64,000 nucleotides of DNA from Tetraselmis striata (taxonomy: Eukaryota; Chlorophyta; Chlorodendrophyceae; Chlorodendrales; Chlorodendraceae), in NCBI GenBank assembly GCA_006384855.1, contig VCJN01001568.1, forward strand, positions 1 through 64,000. The letters run 5' to 3'. The stretch's first letter is position 1. Each line of letters begins with the position of its first letter. This document shows, piece by piece, positions 9,945 to 21,649 of this stretch. The position numbers were made by a program, and so were the translations under genes. The notes under the pieces were generated by a model. The model made no database searches, was not told the origin of the DNA, and was given only the letters and a program-made list of their open reading frames with translations.

Positions 9945-10787
9945 TGGTCAGTGCCAGTGGTTAATTCCCGTTCTCCTTGCGAATTAGCCTCATATGGGAG
10001 GCATCCCCCATAGCACAGGGCTGGTGGTATGCCTTGCTGCATGATCGGAGCTGTGCTCACTCACCTTCGCAGTGGCAAACAGCTCATCTGAGAACTTGAA
10101 GAAAGCATCGTGGCCGCTGAGCTCGCCAACCGCCAGGCCGGCTTCGTGGCAGATGGTGCCCTGCAAGAGCCAATGGGTGTAAGCAGCGCAGAAGGCATGT
10201 GGAAATACCCCCGCCCCACCCCCCTCCACTCCCTCACACGCAGGCCTAGCAACAAGGGGATCAAGAGTTTCCGAGCATGTGGATGGAGGCAAAGAGAGTG
10301 TCCTGTCACCTGTGGGTGCCACCTGCGAGTACAACAGGCCAGATACACCAGTGTTTAGCCAGAGACAAAAATCCAACCTTGATGATCACTGTGAAATGCC
10401 TGCAGGTACTCATCCAGACCGTGTGGCATGTTTGTGCTGCGGTGCTGTCTGGCTGGGAAACATGTAGAGGAAGGGTGCTATCCTCTGAATTGCGCAGGAC
10501 GTAACTACCTGGCGATAAGTCTCATAGGTAATGGCATGTGAGGGGGTGGCGATCGCAGGTTGGCGGTACTGCCCCCATTCTGATGTACATGGCTGAGACT
10601 TGACAGAGGAATTGATTGGGGGTGAAAGTGTACAAGCAGTGAGAGTGTGTTGATGGATAAACATGCAGGTAGGCGCCAGCACGTACGGCTGCACTTGGTG
10701 GTACATCGTCACGCTGAAGCTCTTGTCCTTGTACGCGGGGTATACCTCTTCACGAAGCGCCTTGTATTGCTTGGCCGAGAAGGGGCA
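9406..10787 (-). CDS. Thioredoxin-fold (DsbA-like) protein with a 13-nt micro-exon; 5' end unresolved
   Basis: A thioredoxin-fold protein resembling DsbA-like proteins of algae and fungi; redox activity is uncertain. Exons in transcript order on the minus strand: 10787-10687 (CPFSAKQYKALREEVYP...), 10322-10310 (13 nt), 10160-10065, 9887-9705 and 9546-9406, with consistent phases. The micro-exon joins to give VQPWHPQGTICHEAG, the conserved block of this family, so it is strongly supported. The active-site region reads CPFS rather than CxxC, so classical disulphide exchange is doubtful. The cis-Pro loop is in GIHVTPTTMING. The micro-exon donor is GTGACA and that of the exon before it GTACGT. 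The upstream exon is probably near 10890-10990 (VANTSVIVDG), but no good donor could be matched. A poly-C tract (sense strand) of about 26 lies at 9917-9942 in an intron. Confidence 0.75.
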
Positions 10788-10989
10788 CTGCGGACGAAGC
10801 AATATGGACGCGACGCTCAGCGAATGGCGAAGTGCACAGGGCCTGCGGTGCTTGCAAGTATGAATGCTGACGATACATGTGATTCGATATTCCCGCAACT
10901 CGTGTCCGTATCCTAGTGCTGACCGCGTGTAGGCTCCCGGAGACCCCATTCCGTCGACGATCACGGAGGTATTTGCCACCTCGCTGGAG

Positions 10990-11738
10990 CATGTCGATTC
11001 GCAGATTGGGCGAGTTGGGACAAAATTACGGCCCCTGTCGGCCGAGGGTCTCAGGTCGGAGGGTATGTTTAGCAGGGTGCATGGTCAAGCGTAGGGATAC
11101 ACGACGATGACGAGCTGGGTTCGATATCATCGGCATAGACTGCGGTTGGTGCGGTAAGACCGACGGACCGCTGGCAACGGGGGCACAACCAGTGCTGTTT
11201 CAAGTACCCTGACGACAAATATGCCGGAAACCCTGTCGAGCACCCAAGTTTCGCGGCGTGCGCACCACATAGTCCAGAAACATCCCCAGCTTGACATCTG
11301 CGTTGGCCGGACCCATAGTCCAGCCGATTGGCCTGCGGGGAATGGGGGGAGGCATGATGTCTGAAGGTCAGGGTCTTGGCTTGAACTTGCGAAGTTGAGC
11401 AGTAACGTTTGGCGCCAAGTGGCACAGCATCCGACGATGATATGTCTGGCGACGAAAAACTGATCTACCTGCTGCTGCCGATCGCAGCGATCATATTGAA
11501 CTTTTTGGTTACAGGGAGAGCGTCCGGAGAATGCACGCAAAGTACGATCGCAGCGATCATCGTCACTCATCATCCCCGATTTACGCGCTACTGGTGTACG
11601 GGTACCTATAGTGTGCCGCCAGTGCCAGTAGCGATTACCATTTCTTAGGTTTTAGGGTTTTAGATCAACACAGAGCGCGAAACCGCTAAACGCGCAGCAA
11701 AATAGCCAGTATTAACTCATGAATTGTCGCCTTTATTC
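10990..11738. other. No gene recognised
   Basis: No supported coding frame was found. The palindrome-like GATCGCAGCGATCAT occurs twice (about 11488 and 11548). A short block around 11510-11550 (GGGAGAGCGTCC followed by GAGAATGCACG) recurs near 46200-46260. A two-unit TTTTAGGG-like stretch lies at about 11650. Confidence 0.4.
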
Positions 11739-12137
11739 AGGCGGCTTGCTGTGTTGATGTTTTAGTGCTGCTTTCAGCGGTGGGTTATATTTTTATTCTT
11801 GGCCTTTTTATAATTCACACCGGTACTATTTTTAGTCGCTAGCATAGATTATGGTTACATATATGGGCTAGCTGCAAAAGGCGATAAGGAAATCACCTGA
11901 GTCGCTGATAAAGATGGGTTGGGCCACTCACTTCGACAGTCGTCTATATGTAAATACAGTACATTACAGGGTTCGCTGGAAGTGCCTCCTGCCTCACAGT
12001 ACCTGTAGTCTCTGGCAGTCTGAGGTGCCGGCAACAGTCGCTTGAACGGTATTCCAAAATATCAATGAGAAGCCAGTACCTTGCACCGCCTGACGACTCC
12101 TACTCCTCTGGATAATCGCGTACGGCGAGGTGGGCGG

Positions 12138-12463
12138 GAGCGATTAAAAAGCCGGGACTTGGAGTCAGACCTAATTATTGTACTGGGATAGCCGAGGTTC
12201 CTACGACCCCCGCGGCACACTGACCTAGTGTCGCTTGCTCTTCCTCCTCCGATGTTGCTGCGGTTGTTGCCCGTTGTTGCTCAACGCGTCACCTATAGGT
12301 AGCAGCAGCTGTCGGTAGCAGCGCGGAATAATTTGTTAAACTATTCAAATGCCGACTTCTGAGCGGAGAGCGCGCGTTGCGCGCAATTGTGTCACCCCTT
12401 CCAAGAACATGATTTCGCCGCCACTCTCACCACTGCTCCGAAGTCGGCGAAATATACCTTTTT
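12138..12463 (+). repeat. Left copy of the ~340-bp repeat flanking the satellite
   Basis: It matches 14826-15177 in direct orientation with small indels, from GAGCGATTAAAAAGCCGG to GAAGTCGGCGAAATA. Confidence 0.8.
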
Positions 12464-12674
12464 GGAGGGGCTGGGCCACTCGCATTTCGTATGTAAACAC
12501 TACAATACATTACAGTGTTTGCTCGAAGTGCCCCTTGCCGCACAATAGTCTTAGCCAGTCTGAGGTGCCGGTTGTAGTCGCTTCATCGGTATTCCAAAAT
12601 GTCGATGAGCTGCGAATATACCTTGGACGTCACTCTCAACATACCCCACTCAGAGATTTATAGGTTATAGGTTA

Positions 12675-14510
12675 CGCCGTATAGACAACGGCGCCCGGAT
12701 CAACACGCGTTGGATCAGCTAGAGGTCGTGCACGCCGACGTGTACACAATTGCGCCCATTGCAACGTCATCAACACCGTGATCTGCTGCCGGTAAGCTAG
12801 GTCTAGGTACTTTTCCGATCCCTCATGCCGACCTCGCGGGATGCGTGTGACCGACCTATCGGTAGTGGAGTGCCTCGAGAACGACTAGCGCCTTGCATGC
12901 TTTGCAAGGCACGCCGGCGTGTACGCGCCGCGTTTGAGACGGGCCGTTATCATCCGAGGGACCACCTGCCGGGTAACTTCGTCCAAGTGAGCGTACACAT
13001 CTCGATCGCAGGTGGCGCAACGGTACGAGGTTACCTTGGCTGCCCTGAAAGATATAGGTTACGCCGTGTAGACAACGGCGCCCGGGTTAACACCCGCTAT
13101 ATTTTTTAGTCCAGGTAGGTGTAGGTACGCCGGCGTGCACACAGTTGCGCTCATCGCAGCGTCATGGGCAGGGTGATCCGCTGCCGGTAAGCTGGTTCTA
13201 GGTACTTCTCCGACCCCCATGCCAATATCCGCGGGTGAGTAAGACCGACACATAGGTGGCGTGCGTGAAGCGAGAACTAGCGCCTCGCAGGTCTTGCGAG
13301 GCCCGCCAGGCGTGTACGCGCCGCATACGACGGGGCATCAACAGCAAAGGGACCAAGAGCCGGTTATCTTCGACCGAGTGAGCATACGCAACGTGATAGT
13401 GCGTGTCGCGACGGTACGAGGTTACTACGGCTGCCACTCGACGATTTACGGTAATGGTATTTGTACATGTAGGCCGCAGAAAACGACGCCCGGGCGGCTA
13501 ACACCGGCTGGTCTAGCTAGCACACGATTGTACGCATCGCGCGATGGTACTTGTACGTACCAGTGCGAGCTTACCTCGGCTGCGGCCCCTCATCACAGAC
13601 TAGGTTACGCCGTAGACAACGGCGCCCGAAATAAAGACACCCGCCGGTTCGGCTAGGGGTGCACGCTGACGTGTACGCCATTGCGCCCAATCATCGCAAC
13701 GTCCTCAACATCGTGATCCGCTGCCGTTAAACTAGGTCTAGGTACTTATCCAATATGTCCCGCATGCCGATCTCGCTGAATGCGTATGACCGACCTATCG
13801 GTGGAGCGCCTCGAGAAATAACGCGTTGCATGCTATGCAGGCACGCCGGCATGTACGCGCCGCGTTTACGATGGGTCGTTATCAGCCGAGAGACCACCTG
13901 CCGGGTAACATCGTCTGAGTGTGCGCGTACGCATCGCGATCGTGCGTGGCGCAACGGTACGAGGTTATTTCGGCTGCCCTAAAAGATCTAGGTTCCGCCG
14001 TAGACAACGGCGCCTGGGTTAACACCCGCTGGTCCAACTAGGTGTAGAACGTTAGCGCGTACGCAGTCGCGCTCATTGCAACGTCATCAACATGGTGATC
14101 CGCTGCCGGCGGTAAGCTAGTTCTAGGTACTTCTCCGACCCCCATGCCGATATCCGCGGGTGCATAAGACCGACATATAGGTGGCGTGCAGCGAAAACTA
14201 GCGCCTCACATGTCCTACGAGGCACGCCGGCATGTACGCGCCGCTTCCGACGGGGCGTCAACAGCAAAGGGACCAAGTGCCGATTATCTTCGACCGAATG
14301 AGCATACGCATCGCGATTATGCGTGTCGCGGCGGTACGAGGTTACTTCGATTGCAACTCAGAGATTTAGGGTACCTGTACGTATAGGCCGTAGACAACGA
14401 CGCCCGAGCGGCTAACACCGGCTGGTCTAGCTACCGTGCGGCCGTACGCATCGCAATCGTGCATGGCGCGATGGTACCCGGACCAATACGAGGTTACCCT
14501 CGGCCCTCGG
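12675..14510. repeat. Higher-order tandem repeat, period about 930 bp, built from ~390-bp monomers
   Basis: A motif like GCCGTAGACAACGGCGCCCG marks unit starts at about 12675, 13063, 13470, 13608, 13995 and 14386. The spacings are about 388, 407, 138, 387 and 391 bp, then the array ends. Unit 1 resembles unit 4, unit 2 resembles unit 5 and the short unit 3 resembles unit 6 more closely than adjacent units resemble each other. This is an A-B-C pattern repeated twice (period 916-933 bp). Other shared blocks are CTAGGTCTAGGTACTT and GCATGTACGCGCCGC. Such higher-order structure is typical of satellite DNA amplified as a multimer. Confidence 0.8.
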
Positions 14511-14825
14511 CGGCTTTCGGTCCGAGAGGTGGCGTGCCAACACAGTCAGCTCCGCGCCGCCGCCGTCCTTGTTGCCTCTGAAACGATCCTTGTGCAATTC
14601 TGCAACGTTTAGAAAGCGGCGCAACCAATCAATCGCGCATTGTCCTTCCTTTCCCACACTACGCGGCTCGGCCGACAACGCTATTGATGGGGTTCCGAGG
14701 TAAACGTCCCCACTCAGCAGCCCCTGCCGGGCGACTCGGGCTGGGAGCCATGATTCACTCGAGCAGGGGTGATGGGCCCAAGAGCGGGTAGAGACGACGA
14801 GACGGGAGTCTTGCCGATATCACTG

Positions 14826-15177
14826 AGCGATTAAAAAGCCGGAACTGAGCCGGATCTTGGAGACCTACTAGATTGGAGCGGGATAGCCGAGGTTCCTACG
14901 ACTCCCGCGGCCCCGACGGAGGTTCCTACTACGCACCCTGATGACGTAGTGTCGCTTGCTCTTCCTCCTCCGATGTTGCTGCGGTTGTTGCCCGTTGTTG
15001 CGCAAGGCTTTAGCTGTAGCAGCAGTTGTCGGTGGGCGTGGAATAATCAGTAAAATTATTCAAGCGCCGACTGCTAAGTAAGCGGAGAGCGCGCGTTGCG
15101 CGCGACTGTGTCGCCCCTTCCAAAATCATCATTTCGTCGCCACTTTCACCACAGCTCCGAAGTCGGCGAAATAGACC
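14826..15177 (+). repeat. Right copy of the ~340-bp repeat flanking the satellite
   Basis: Partner of 12138-12463, same orientation, somewhat longer through small insertions. Divergence of the pair looks like 10-15% by eye, so the duplication is not recent. Confidence 0.8.
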
Positions 15178-15310
15178 GTCCCAATATACCAGCAACGCCT
15201 CGTGTTGGGCGCGGGATGAGGGCCTTTTTAAAGCGGCTTGTGATGGTTATCGTTTAATGCTGCTTTTCGCGGTGGATTTGTTATTGGCATGTATGTAGTT
15301 CACATTACTA

Positions 15311-18300
15311 ATAATGAGGCTTCTTTTATATATCCGCTCCCAGGACTGGCAGCTACAATGATTACGTTTCAAGGACGGTGCCGGGGCGGGCAGGAAGTGG
15401 GGGGGGGGAGGGGGGGGGGGGGGGGAGACGCTTCGGCATTATTACAGTCTTTTCACCTTTTTTTGGAGGGGCCGGAAAGCCCTAGAGGCAGAGCCGCGAA
15501 GAATTTGATGTAGTGCGGGAGGAATTGGCTGTCGCGGCGCGACCCTATGGTGGGTGCGCCGCGTCAAAGGAAATTGGGCACAGACAAGCCCCATTGGTGC
15601 TTTTAAACACACGACGAAGCGGCATGCGCGGGAGCAACACCTAATTTTATGGGATGGTTGCGTCGGGTAACCGCGCCCTGGCCGCGGAGTAGTGCCGTGC
15701 AAGCGTACGGACGATGAAGTAAATGCCGAGGCGTTGCTGTATGTGTCGATGCAGCTCCTCGGGCGGTACGGGCACACCACGTGGACATCTTGATGCCATA
15801 CTGATGGTGCCGCACTGCGCCAACCTGCTAAGTAGACACAAGAAGAGGAACCCCCAATTGCTAGTAGAAAGCATTGCAAGGGAGGGAGGGGGCGCCTTTA
15901 CATTGCCGAGACATATTGGGCGCCGGCTGCACGGCGCCGGTCAGGCAGGAGAGCAACGACAAAGAATAGTTGGCAACCGTGCCGTAGCGTGTGCCATATC
16001 CGCATGCACACTAGGACCGCGACAGCCCAAGACCTCCAAGACCTACCTGATCTTCAAGGGTTTCAGATAGGGTTTCATGCCCTGGTGGCGACCCAGATAG
16101 GGCAACTGATTGGCTAGGGTTTTATACCCTGGTCATAACCCCAATCAAGACACGAGGAGACCTACAACCAAGACCTTATGGGATTTCGCGGCGAAGTCTA
16201 GGCATTTGTGGCGAGGTATACGGCGTGGCCTCCATGGCCGGCACATGGATCCGAGGCTGGAGACCCCGCCACCGAAACACATCTAGGTGGGACCTCTAAG
16301 TCAGCCTGGGTAGGACCCCTAAGTGAACCTAGGTGGCACTTCTAAGTGGACCTCGAACAAGGACCCCGTAGGAGGACTACCTGCATACAAGACGAATAGT
16401 GTTGTATTGTTGCCGGTACGGGGCGCAAGCTATTTGTAGCCGCAGCTAGGTACTGGTAGCTGTATCGCATCTTATGAGAACAATTAGGCAGAGTACAGAA
16501 CTTTATGCGCACGCGCCCCGGCTCGCGGCGCGCGCATGTACGCGTGCGTCGTCGAGCACTTCTTTTCCCGCCCCTGGGACGGAATTGGCACTAGTGAAAC
16601 CCTTGCAGCGTCTCTACGACGGCCTTTTAGGCAGCGATCCAGTCACGGAAAGCCCTGAGTAGGCGACGCGCACTTAGCGTGACATGCAGCCTTCCAACCA
16701 TGGTTGCGATCGTTCGCGTCTATCCGATCGTGTGCGTCTAAGAGGGCCCTCCGCTTCTGCACAATCCCTCTACTCCTTTGTCTTGCTTGTAAATGCATGT
16801 CTTACATGCGAGACGCATAAGCATGAGCATGTGTACGGGACTGACGAGATGGTGTTGCCAAGGCCTTCGAGTCGTCCCCAACATTACGGCGTCGCAACGA
16901 CAATAACTATCCTCGCAGACTCAACGCCCGTCATCGGGAGCGCTGCGGCGATGCGCGACGAGTGGCATGACGCGAGGTCGCGCAGCAACGCCTATCTACA
17001 TCTCCGCCGCCGCCCACGAGCGCGCGCGGCGTCGAGATCCCGGTGGGATCGAGTGCTATACCGTCTGCTGCTCGTACTGTCGTCCGCGGCAGCGGTACTT
17101 AAAGCAAGACACTACGGATAGTCGCTTCGCTAGATCGCATAGCCTATGCGGGATGTGCCGGTCTTTGGTTGACGGACCCGGGAAAACCTGACCGTCAAGA
17201 AGGAAATGCTTATATTGGTCAATATTAGCATTTGGATATCCTACGACAGTGTTAGTCGCTATGGCTGCAGCACGAAACCCGAGAAGCCGGACCGTTCGTG
17301 TCGGTTCGGTTCGGAGCGTTGCGTTGCGCAGCCGACCGGTCCACTTGCGTTGTAGCATCCCTTTATTGCGGCAATTTGAAACTTAGAATTTGTTACAAAT
17401 GAACCAGGTTTCCTTCTTGACAGGCTGTATTTACCTAGCATAAGGGAAGGGCCCACCGCTGACCAACCCGCATAGGGTCCGCTTTTATTAAAACGCGTAC
17501 GGTGGGGCTCCTGTAGGCCACGTGGCTATGTTGCAATACATGTACTAATTTTTCATCGATGGTACGGTATACTACTACACGTGAGCTATGCGGGGGTTTA
17601 CGCTCGTACAAGGGCGCCAGCTTGTACTCGCTAGCCCGGCCGCGGAAGCCTGTGATCACGGTACCGCGCCATATATGCGCATGTTCTAGCCGCTATTCTC
17701 CCCCGAGGTCGCAGCCTCCTCCGGCAATGCGCTCCACCGGCCACGGTCAAGCAGCGAGGCCGCTCGGCCGTCGCGCTGCTTAGATCAGCCCCCACCCCGA
17801 GTTGTTGCCGGCGGTGTCCCCGGACGTCCTCGGTGAAGGCGGGGGAAACGCCCCTTGCACAGCTAACCGTATGCTCTATGATCTTGTGTAGCACAGCATT
17901 AGTTCCGGATCACCCGAGCGACGCGCGGCATCCACCTGCCCATGCTCTTGGCCGAGGTCACCGCCCGAGGGCGGCTTCCTGGGCCCTGTGCACGGTTAGA
18001 TTTACAACAGCCGCCACCGTCCAAGGTGGTGCCGATTATTGCAATGCCCCCCGTACCGGGCAGGTCACACAGAAGTAAGAAAACACGATTTTATTTCGAA
18101 CAATAACCTTGGCGAGTAGGCTGCCCCCGTCCGAGTCGTACATACCCCCTCCCCACCCTTAGGCGGATCTCTTAGTAGTGGCCGACGCAAGGCTGAGGTC
18201 GTACATAAATTATTTCTAGCAAGCCCCCGTACAAGGCTGCTGCCCGGCGGCGCTATCGGGCGCTACCGGGACAACGAATGTCATTTGAAAAGCCCTCATT

Positions 18301-18950
18301 GTAGGGCTCCCCGGTCGTCGCAGGATCATTCCGAGGACCCGCCACAATCGGCCACCCCACTCAGCCCCCTGCCGCACCCAACGGGCACGGGTCTTAGGGG
18401 TTACCAGCGCCCACCACGTGGAGAGAGGGTGGCGTCGCCTGGCCCGCTGCACCCATTATCCTCCGCTCATGGTGGGCCGCTACCTGGCGGCGGGCGCCTA
18501 CTGTGGCAAGTGTACTTTCTGCTTTCGCGCTCCACCCAGCCTTGTGATTGGGCTCGCGCTACCCACTACCCACCCATCCCTTATTAGAGAGGCCGTACAC
18601 GGGTACAAGCAAATTACGAGCGAGTAGTACGACTTAGCGTTGCTGTGCTATACACCGCGCGCGTCGCGCGACTCGTCACACATCAATATAAACCACTAGT
18701 CGCTAGTACTTGCAGGAATTATATAATATGCAAGGCCATTGACAATTCCACCGCTGAAAGCCTAAAAGCAGTACTAAAATACCAACACGAGCTTCACAAG
18801 ATCATCATATAGCACAAGATCGACAAAGCGGCCCACAATAATAATTGTACGAGTACTCGCAGTAGTAACGTATGCACCAGTCGGGTACCGTATAATGTAA
18901 ATACTAGTACTGCCAGTACTACCTTCGCCTACTTCGCCACCTCTACCATG
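15311..18950. other. Gene-poor stretch, no supported gene
   Basis: Contents noted: a mixed G-run at about 15400-15425; an open minus-strand stretch near 15650-15880 without a recognisable domain; short near-tandem blocks (ACCTCTAAGT / ACCCCTAAGT / CACTTCTAAGT) at 16285-16345; a copy of a dispersed block at 16561-16622 (see 45524-45825); and an inverted pair at about 17186-17207 and 17405-17425 (CAAGAAGGAAA / TTTCCTTCTTG). Frames at 17.6-18.6 kb are short and show no family signature. Confidence 0.4.
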
Positions 18951-18959
18951 CTGGTGGGC

Positions 18960-19800
18960 CCAGCCTTTCAAGAAGCTCAGCGCGGGTGGCACCCTGGACA
19001 TTCGGCATGTGACCGTCGGGGAGGCGGAGCGGCGCGCGGTGGAGCCGGGCGGCAACAGTGGACGACAACATGAAGGAGGCGTATGTATCGGTGCTCGCGC
19101 CATATCAACTCGGCGTTGGCTGCATCTCAGCACGGGACTCCGTGCTCATCCACGGTGTCCGCCTCATTGCCGAGAAGCTAGGCCCACGCGCCTTGATCGT
19201 CCACACAAATCTTCGCAACGCCTACATCTGTGAGGCGTGGCGCTTCCCCATCATCCAACGCCGCATCGTTTGCTCTCTTCTCCACCCCGTCATCGCTGCC
19301 CTCCTCGCCTCCCTCTCCACCTCTGAACGCCCGCGTGATGGAACGGGCTGCGTCGCGCTTCCAAAGGAGCTGGCAACTTTCATAATGGACCATGAAACGA
19401 GGTGGCCACTCTCCATTTCACTTGCATGGGACGGATCTTGCACGGCAGGCTCGACATGGCGTCGGGCGTGATGTGGACGGTGACCCCCCCCCCCCCCCCC
19501 CCCACCCCCCCCCCCCCCCCCCCCGCGAGGACGGTAATTGATGATGGCGCAGTAGATGCGGGAGGTCGCTGCCGGGTACTAGTTTTGGCCTACCCCGTGC
19601 ATGCCCCAGTGGTTGGGAGCAAGATCATTCAGCCATTGACTCATTGCAGAGCATAACCCCTCACCGTGATGATACTGTCGACCTCTATGGCGACGCGGAC
19701 GATGGATGCACTGTTTTTTTCCGCCCTCGGGACACTTTGCATGGACGAAATAATGGCCGATTATTGGCATCAAGTGGCACTACCTACACGCAGTCGCTAC
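18960..19800 (+). mobile_element. Reverse-transcriptase fragment of a retroelement, broken
   Basis: The plus strand reads APYQLGVGCISARDSVLIHG followed by PRALIVHTNLRNAYICEAW. This resembles the Q-x-GVG...D-x-x-NAFN region of the palm in algal non-LTR-type reverse transcriptases. Further on, a VVGSKI block and a VDLYGDA block parallel the fossil at 3.6-4.8 kb. A C tract of about 35-40 bases, broken by a single A, lies at 19484-19523 inside the fragment. It is broken in several places and truncated at both ends; the class is not certain. Confidence 0.5.
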
Positions 19801-20574
19801 AGTCAGATATTCTAAAAGCCGCTACATCGGCTATAAACGTAGTTTCGCCGCTAATCTAGGAAAATACCATGTTCGAAAAGCCGCTAGATCGTAGATTCAA
19901 TCTAGAACGTCGTAGATTCGACCTCCGAAGGTCCTAGAATAGCGCAAATCTAGGATAAACCAAGTAAAATTCTAGGACGCCCTAGGTTGGCATCGAGGGC
20001 CTTCCGGACCCATCTAGTACGTATCTTGGGCCTTCCGGGCCACCCCGCGAGCCATACGTCGCGACTGATGCCTAGTCCACCGCTCCACCACCCGCGCCCG
20101 GGTCCCGCCGCCTATATTCAGTGCCGCCCCGTCTTTACGGCGCCATGCATATATAGGCGCCGATTCTGGGCCCTCGGTCATGATATATCCGTCGTGTTAG
20201 GCTCGCTCTATGCCGCGTCACTCGACCTTCACCATACTCGCTACACGATGGCGACCGAGGGTGGAGCCGCGCCAACCGCAGTTGGCGAGCGATCATCATG
20301 ACCCGGACGGCTCCTCATGGCGCTCGCTCGGGCACGGTGCACTGGCGGCGCATCGAGTGGCACGGATTAGGGGGTTGTGAGGTTGGGTACCGACGGGTCG
20401 GACAATGAGAAGTGAGCAGTGATGCGGGCCGTAGCAAGATAACGATTGGACACGGATATTCGACTATGGGGGCAGAATTTTCCGGCTATGGCGTCGGGTC
20501 CTCCCTCATATTGCTTTTTTTGTTGCACATGTATCGCACGCCCGAAACGCTTTGCTCCGGGGGTTGGGGCTTGC
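19801..20574. other. No gene recognised; CTAGA-rich stretch at its left end
   Basis: Between 19830 and 19990 the sequence is dense in CTAGA/TCTAG words. The rest has only short frames without recognisable domains. Confidence 0.4.
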
Positions 20575-20705
20575 CCAACCTGGCATTACTCGAATGGGCC
20601 GACGCCCAAACGGGTAGGGCGGACCTTTGGTGGTAAGTGCCGGGTATTTTGATGGTAGTGTTTTAGACGGTGATCCAACAGTGTTGGAAATTCCTCACTG
20701 GCCTT
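20575..20705 (-). repeat. Solo terminal fragment of the Harbinger-like element
   Basis: Reverse complement of the 3305-3440 terminal region, about 90% similar by eye. No transposase sequence adjoins it, so it is a deletion remnant, a solo end, or the end of a non-autonomous derivative. Confidence 0.7.
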
Positions 20706-20844
20706 CATTTAGTCTTGCAGAATGCTTCGGCAATTGGCTTGTTGAAGTAATGCATGTACGCAAGAATAACGCAGCGTCCCGCCCTACTGTAAGGATACCG
20801 CGCAAAACGCACCAGGCACTGGGTACCCAGATGGGGATTTGTGT

Positions 20845-20940
20845 GGTAAATTTTTTTAATTACATAAGGGCCTTCACAAAAGCGCACTACAAACAGAACT
20901 AACAGCAACTATGAAAGGTTGCCAGCAAAAGAGAGACATA
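20845..20940 (+). repeat. Dispersed repeat, inverted copy at 45425-45510
   Basis: It shares AAACAGAACTAACAGCAAC and GCGCACTACAAACAGAAC-like blocks with the reverse complement of 45425-45510. A further short block (ATGCTTCGGCAAT) near 20720 recurs at 45390. A mobile origin is likely, but the family is unknown. Confidence 0.6.
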
Positions 20941-21058
20941 AGCCTGAAACCAGGGTCGAGCAGGAGGACAGGGAGCCAAGAACCAAGTAGGAGCCAAGGG
21001 AACCACGAAGTCACTTAGCTGCCAGGAACCAAAGGAATCCCCGCCCAAGGGTAGGCTA

Positions 21059-21588
21059 TCAGCCGCGGCGAGGACGCTTGCAGCCAATGACCCGGGTCAT
21101 AGCAACACATGCCGACGAGCGACGCGACGCAGGCGCATGAGCACCATCACGTGCCGCACGCGCGGCCGCGACCCCGCCAAGAACGTTGTCTGCATGTGCC
21201 ATGTTGATGAGCAAGGAGAAACGACGGCGCCACGCAGACAAGAGCTGGCCGATTTTTTTGCCAGTGTGTGCTTGGCTAGCTTTCGCGAGCTCCACCAAAA
21301 AAGCCTCGGCGTGCGGGGCCAGCGAGCCAAACTCGGAAACGGCGAAAGGAACAAAGCGAAGCATGCCGGCGGCGTTTCGGACACCCTCGTCATACTTCTG
21401 GATTTTGTGGCGATCTGCAGCCCGCAAAGCAGTCGTTGGATCCGAGGTTGACACGCCGAGGATAGGGGCAATGGTGGTATCGACAGCAACCGTGTTTCCG
21501 CGGATACCGCCATACCCAAAAAGCCCAACATCGGCAGGCCGCCCGTCGCTGGCCTTCGTCGTTGCCCTTCGTCGCTGCTGTGGTACAT
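21059..21588 (-). mobile_element. C-terminal fragment of a non-LTR-type retroelement
   Basis: The minus strand reads DRHKIQKYDEGVRNAAG, then RFVPFAVSEFGSLAPHAEAF, then SAWRRRFSLLINMAHADN. This KY-x(n)-FVPF-x-S-x-x-G-x-x-x-x-EAFL...RR-x-S-L pattern is the conserved C-terminal region of many algal and metazoan LINE-like proteins. No reverse transcriptase precedes it, so it is a truncated remnant. Confidence 0.55.
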
Positions 21589-21649
21589 ATCCTTACACCT
21601 ACCCAGGGCTTTCCGTAACTGTACCGCTGCCGAAACGGCCTTCGTAGAC

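Larger units (their letters stand above)
11739..15310. repeat. Nested repeat block around a higher-order satellite
   Basis: Paired direct repeats surround a central tandem array. The outer pair is 11739-11830 and 15229-15310 (GCGGCTTG...GCGGTGG motif). The inner pair is 12138-12463 and 14826-15177, sharing GTGTCGCTTGCTCTTCCTCC and AGCGGAGAGCGCGCGTTGCG. A third element, about 130 bp, occurs at 11930-12060 and again at 12475-12610. The central array is at 12675-14510. No coding frame is supported anywhere in the block. Confidence 0.75.

Noticed and set aside
11645-11665. TTTTAGGG-like units (also 16115 and 45667) as interstitial telomere repeats
   Set aside because: Only one or two imperfect units occur at each site; this is expected by chance in a window of this size.
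12675-14510. Small open frames in the satellite as conserved proteins
   Set aside because: They recur only because the DNA repeats, and frames differ between monomers.
15650-15880. Open minus-strand frame with HRHIQQRLGIYFIVRTLARH as a gene
   Set aside because: No family is recognised, there is no start or splice context, and it lies in repeat-rich DNA.
17186-17425. Inverted pair around 17186-17207 and 17405-17425 as a MITE
   Set aside because: The arms are short and imperfect, no target duplication was seen and no second copy was found in the window.
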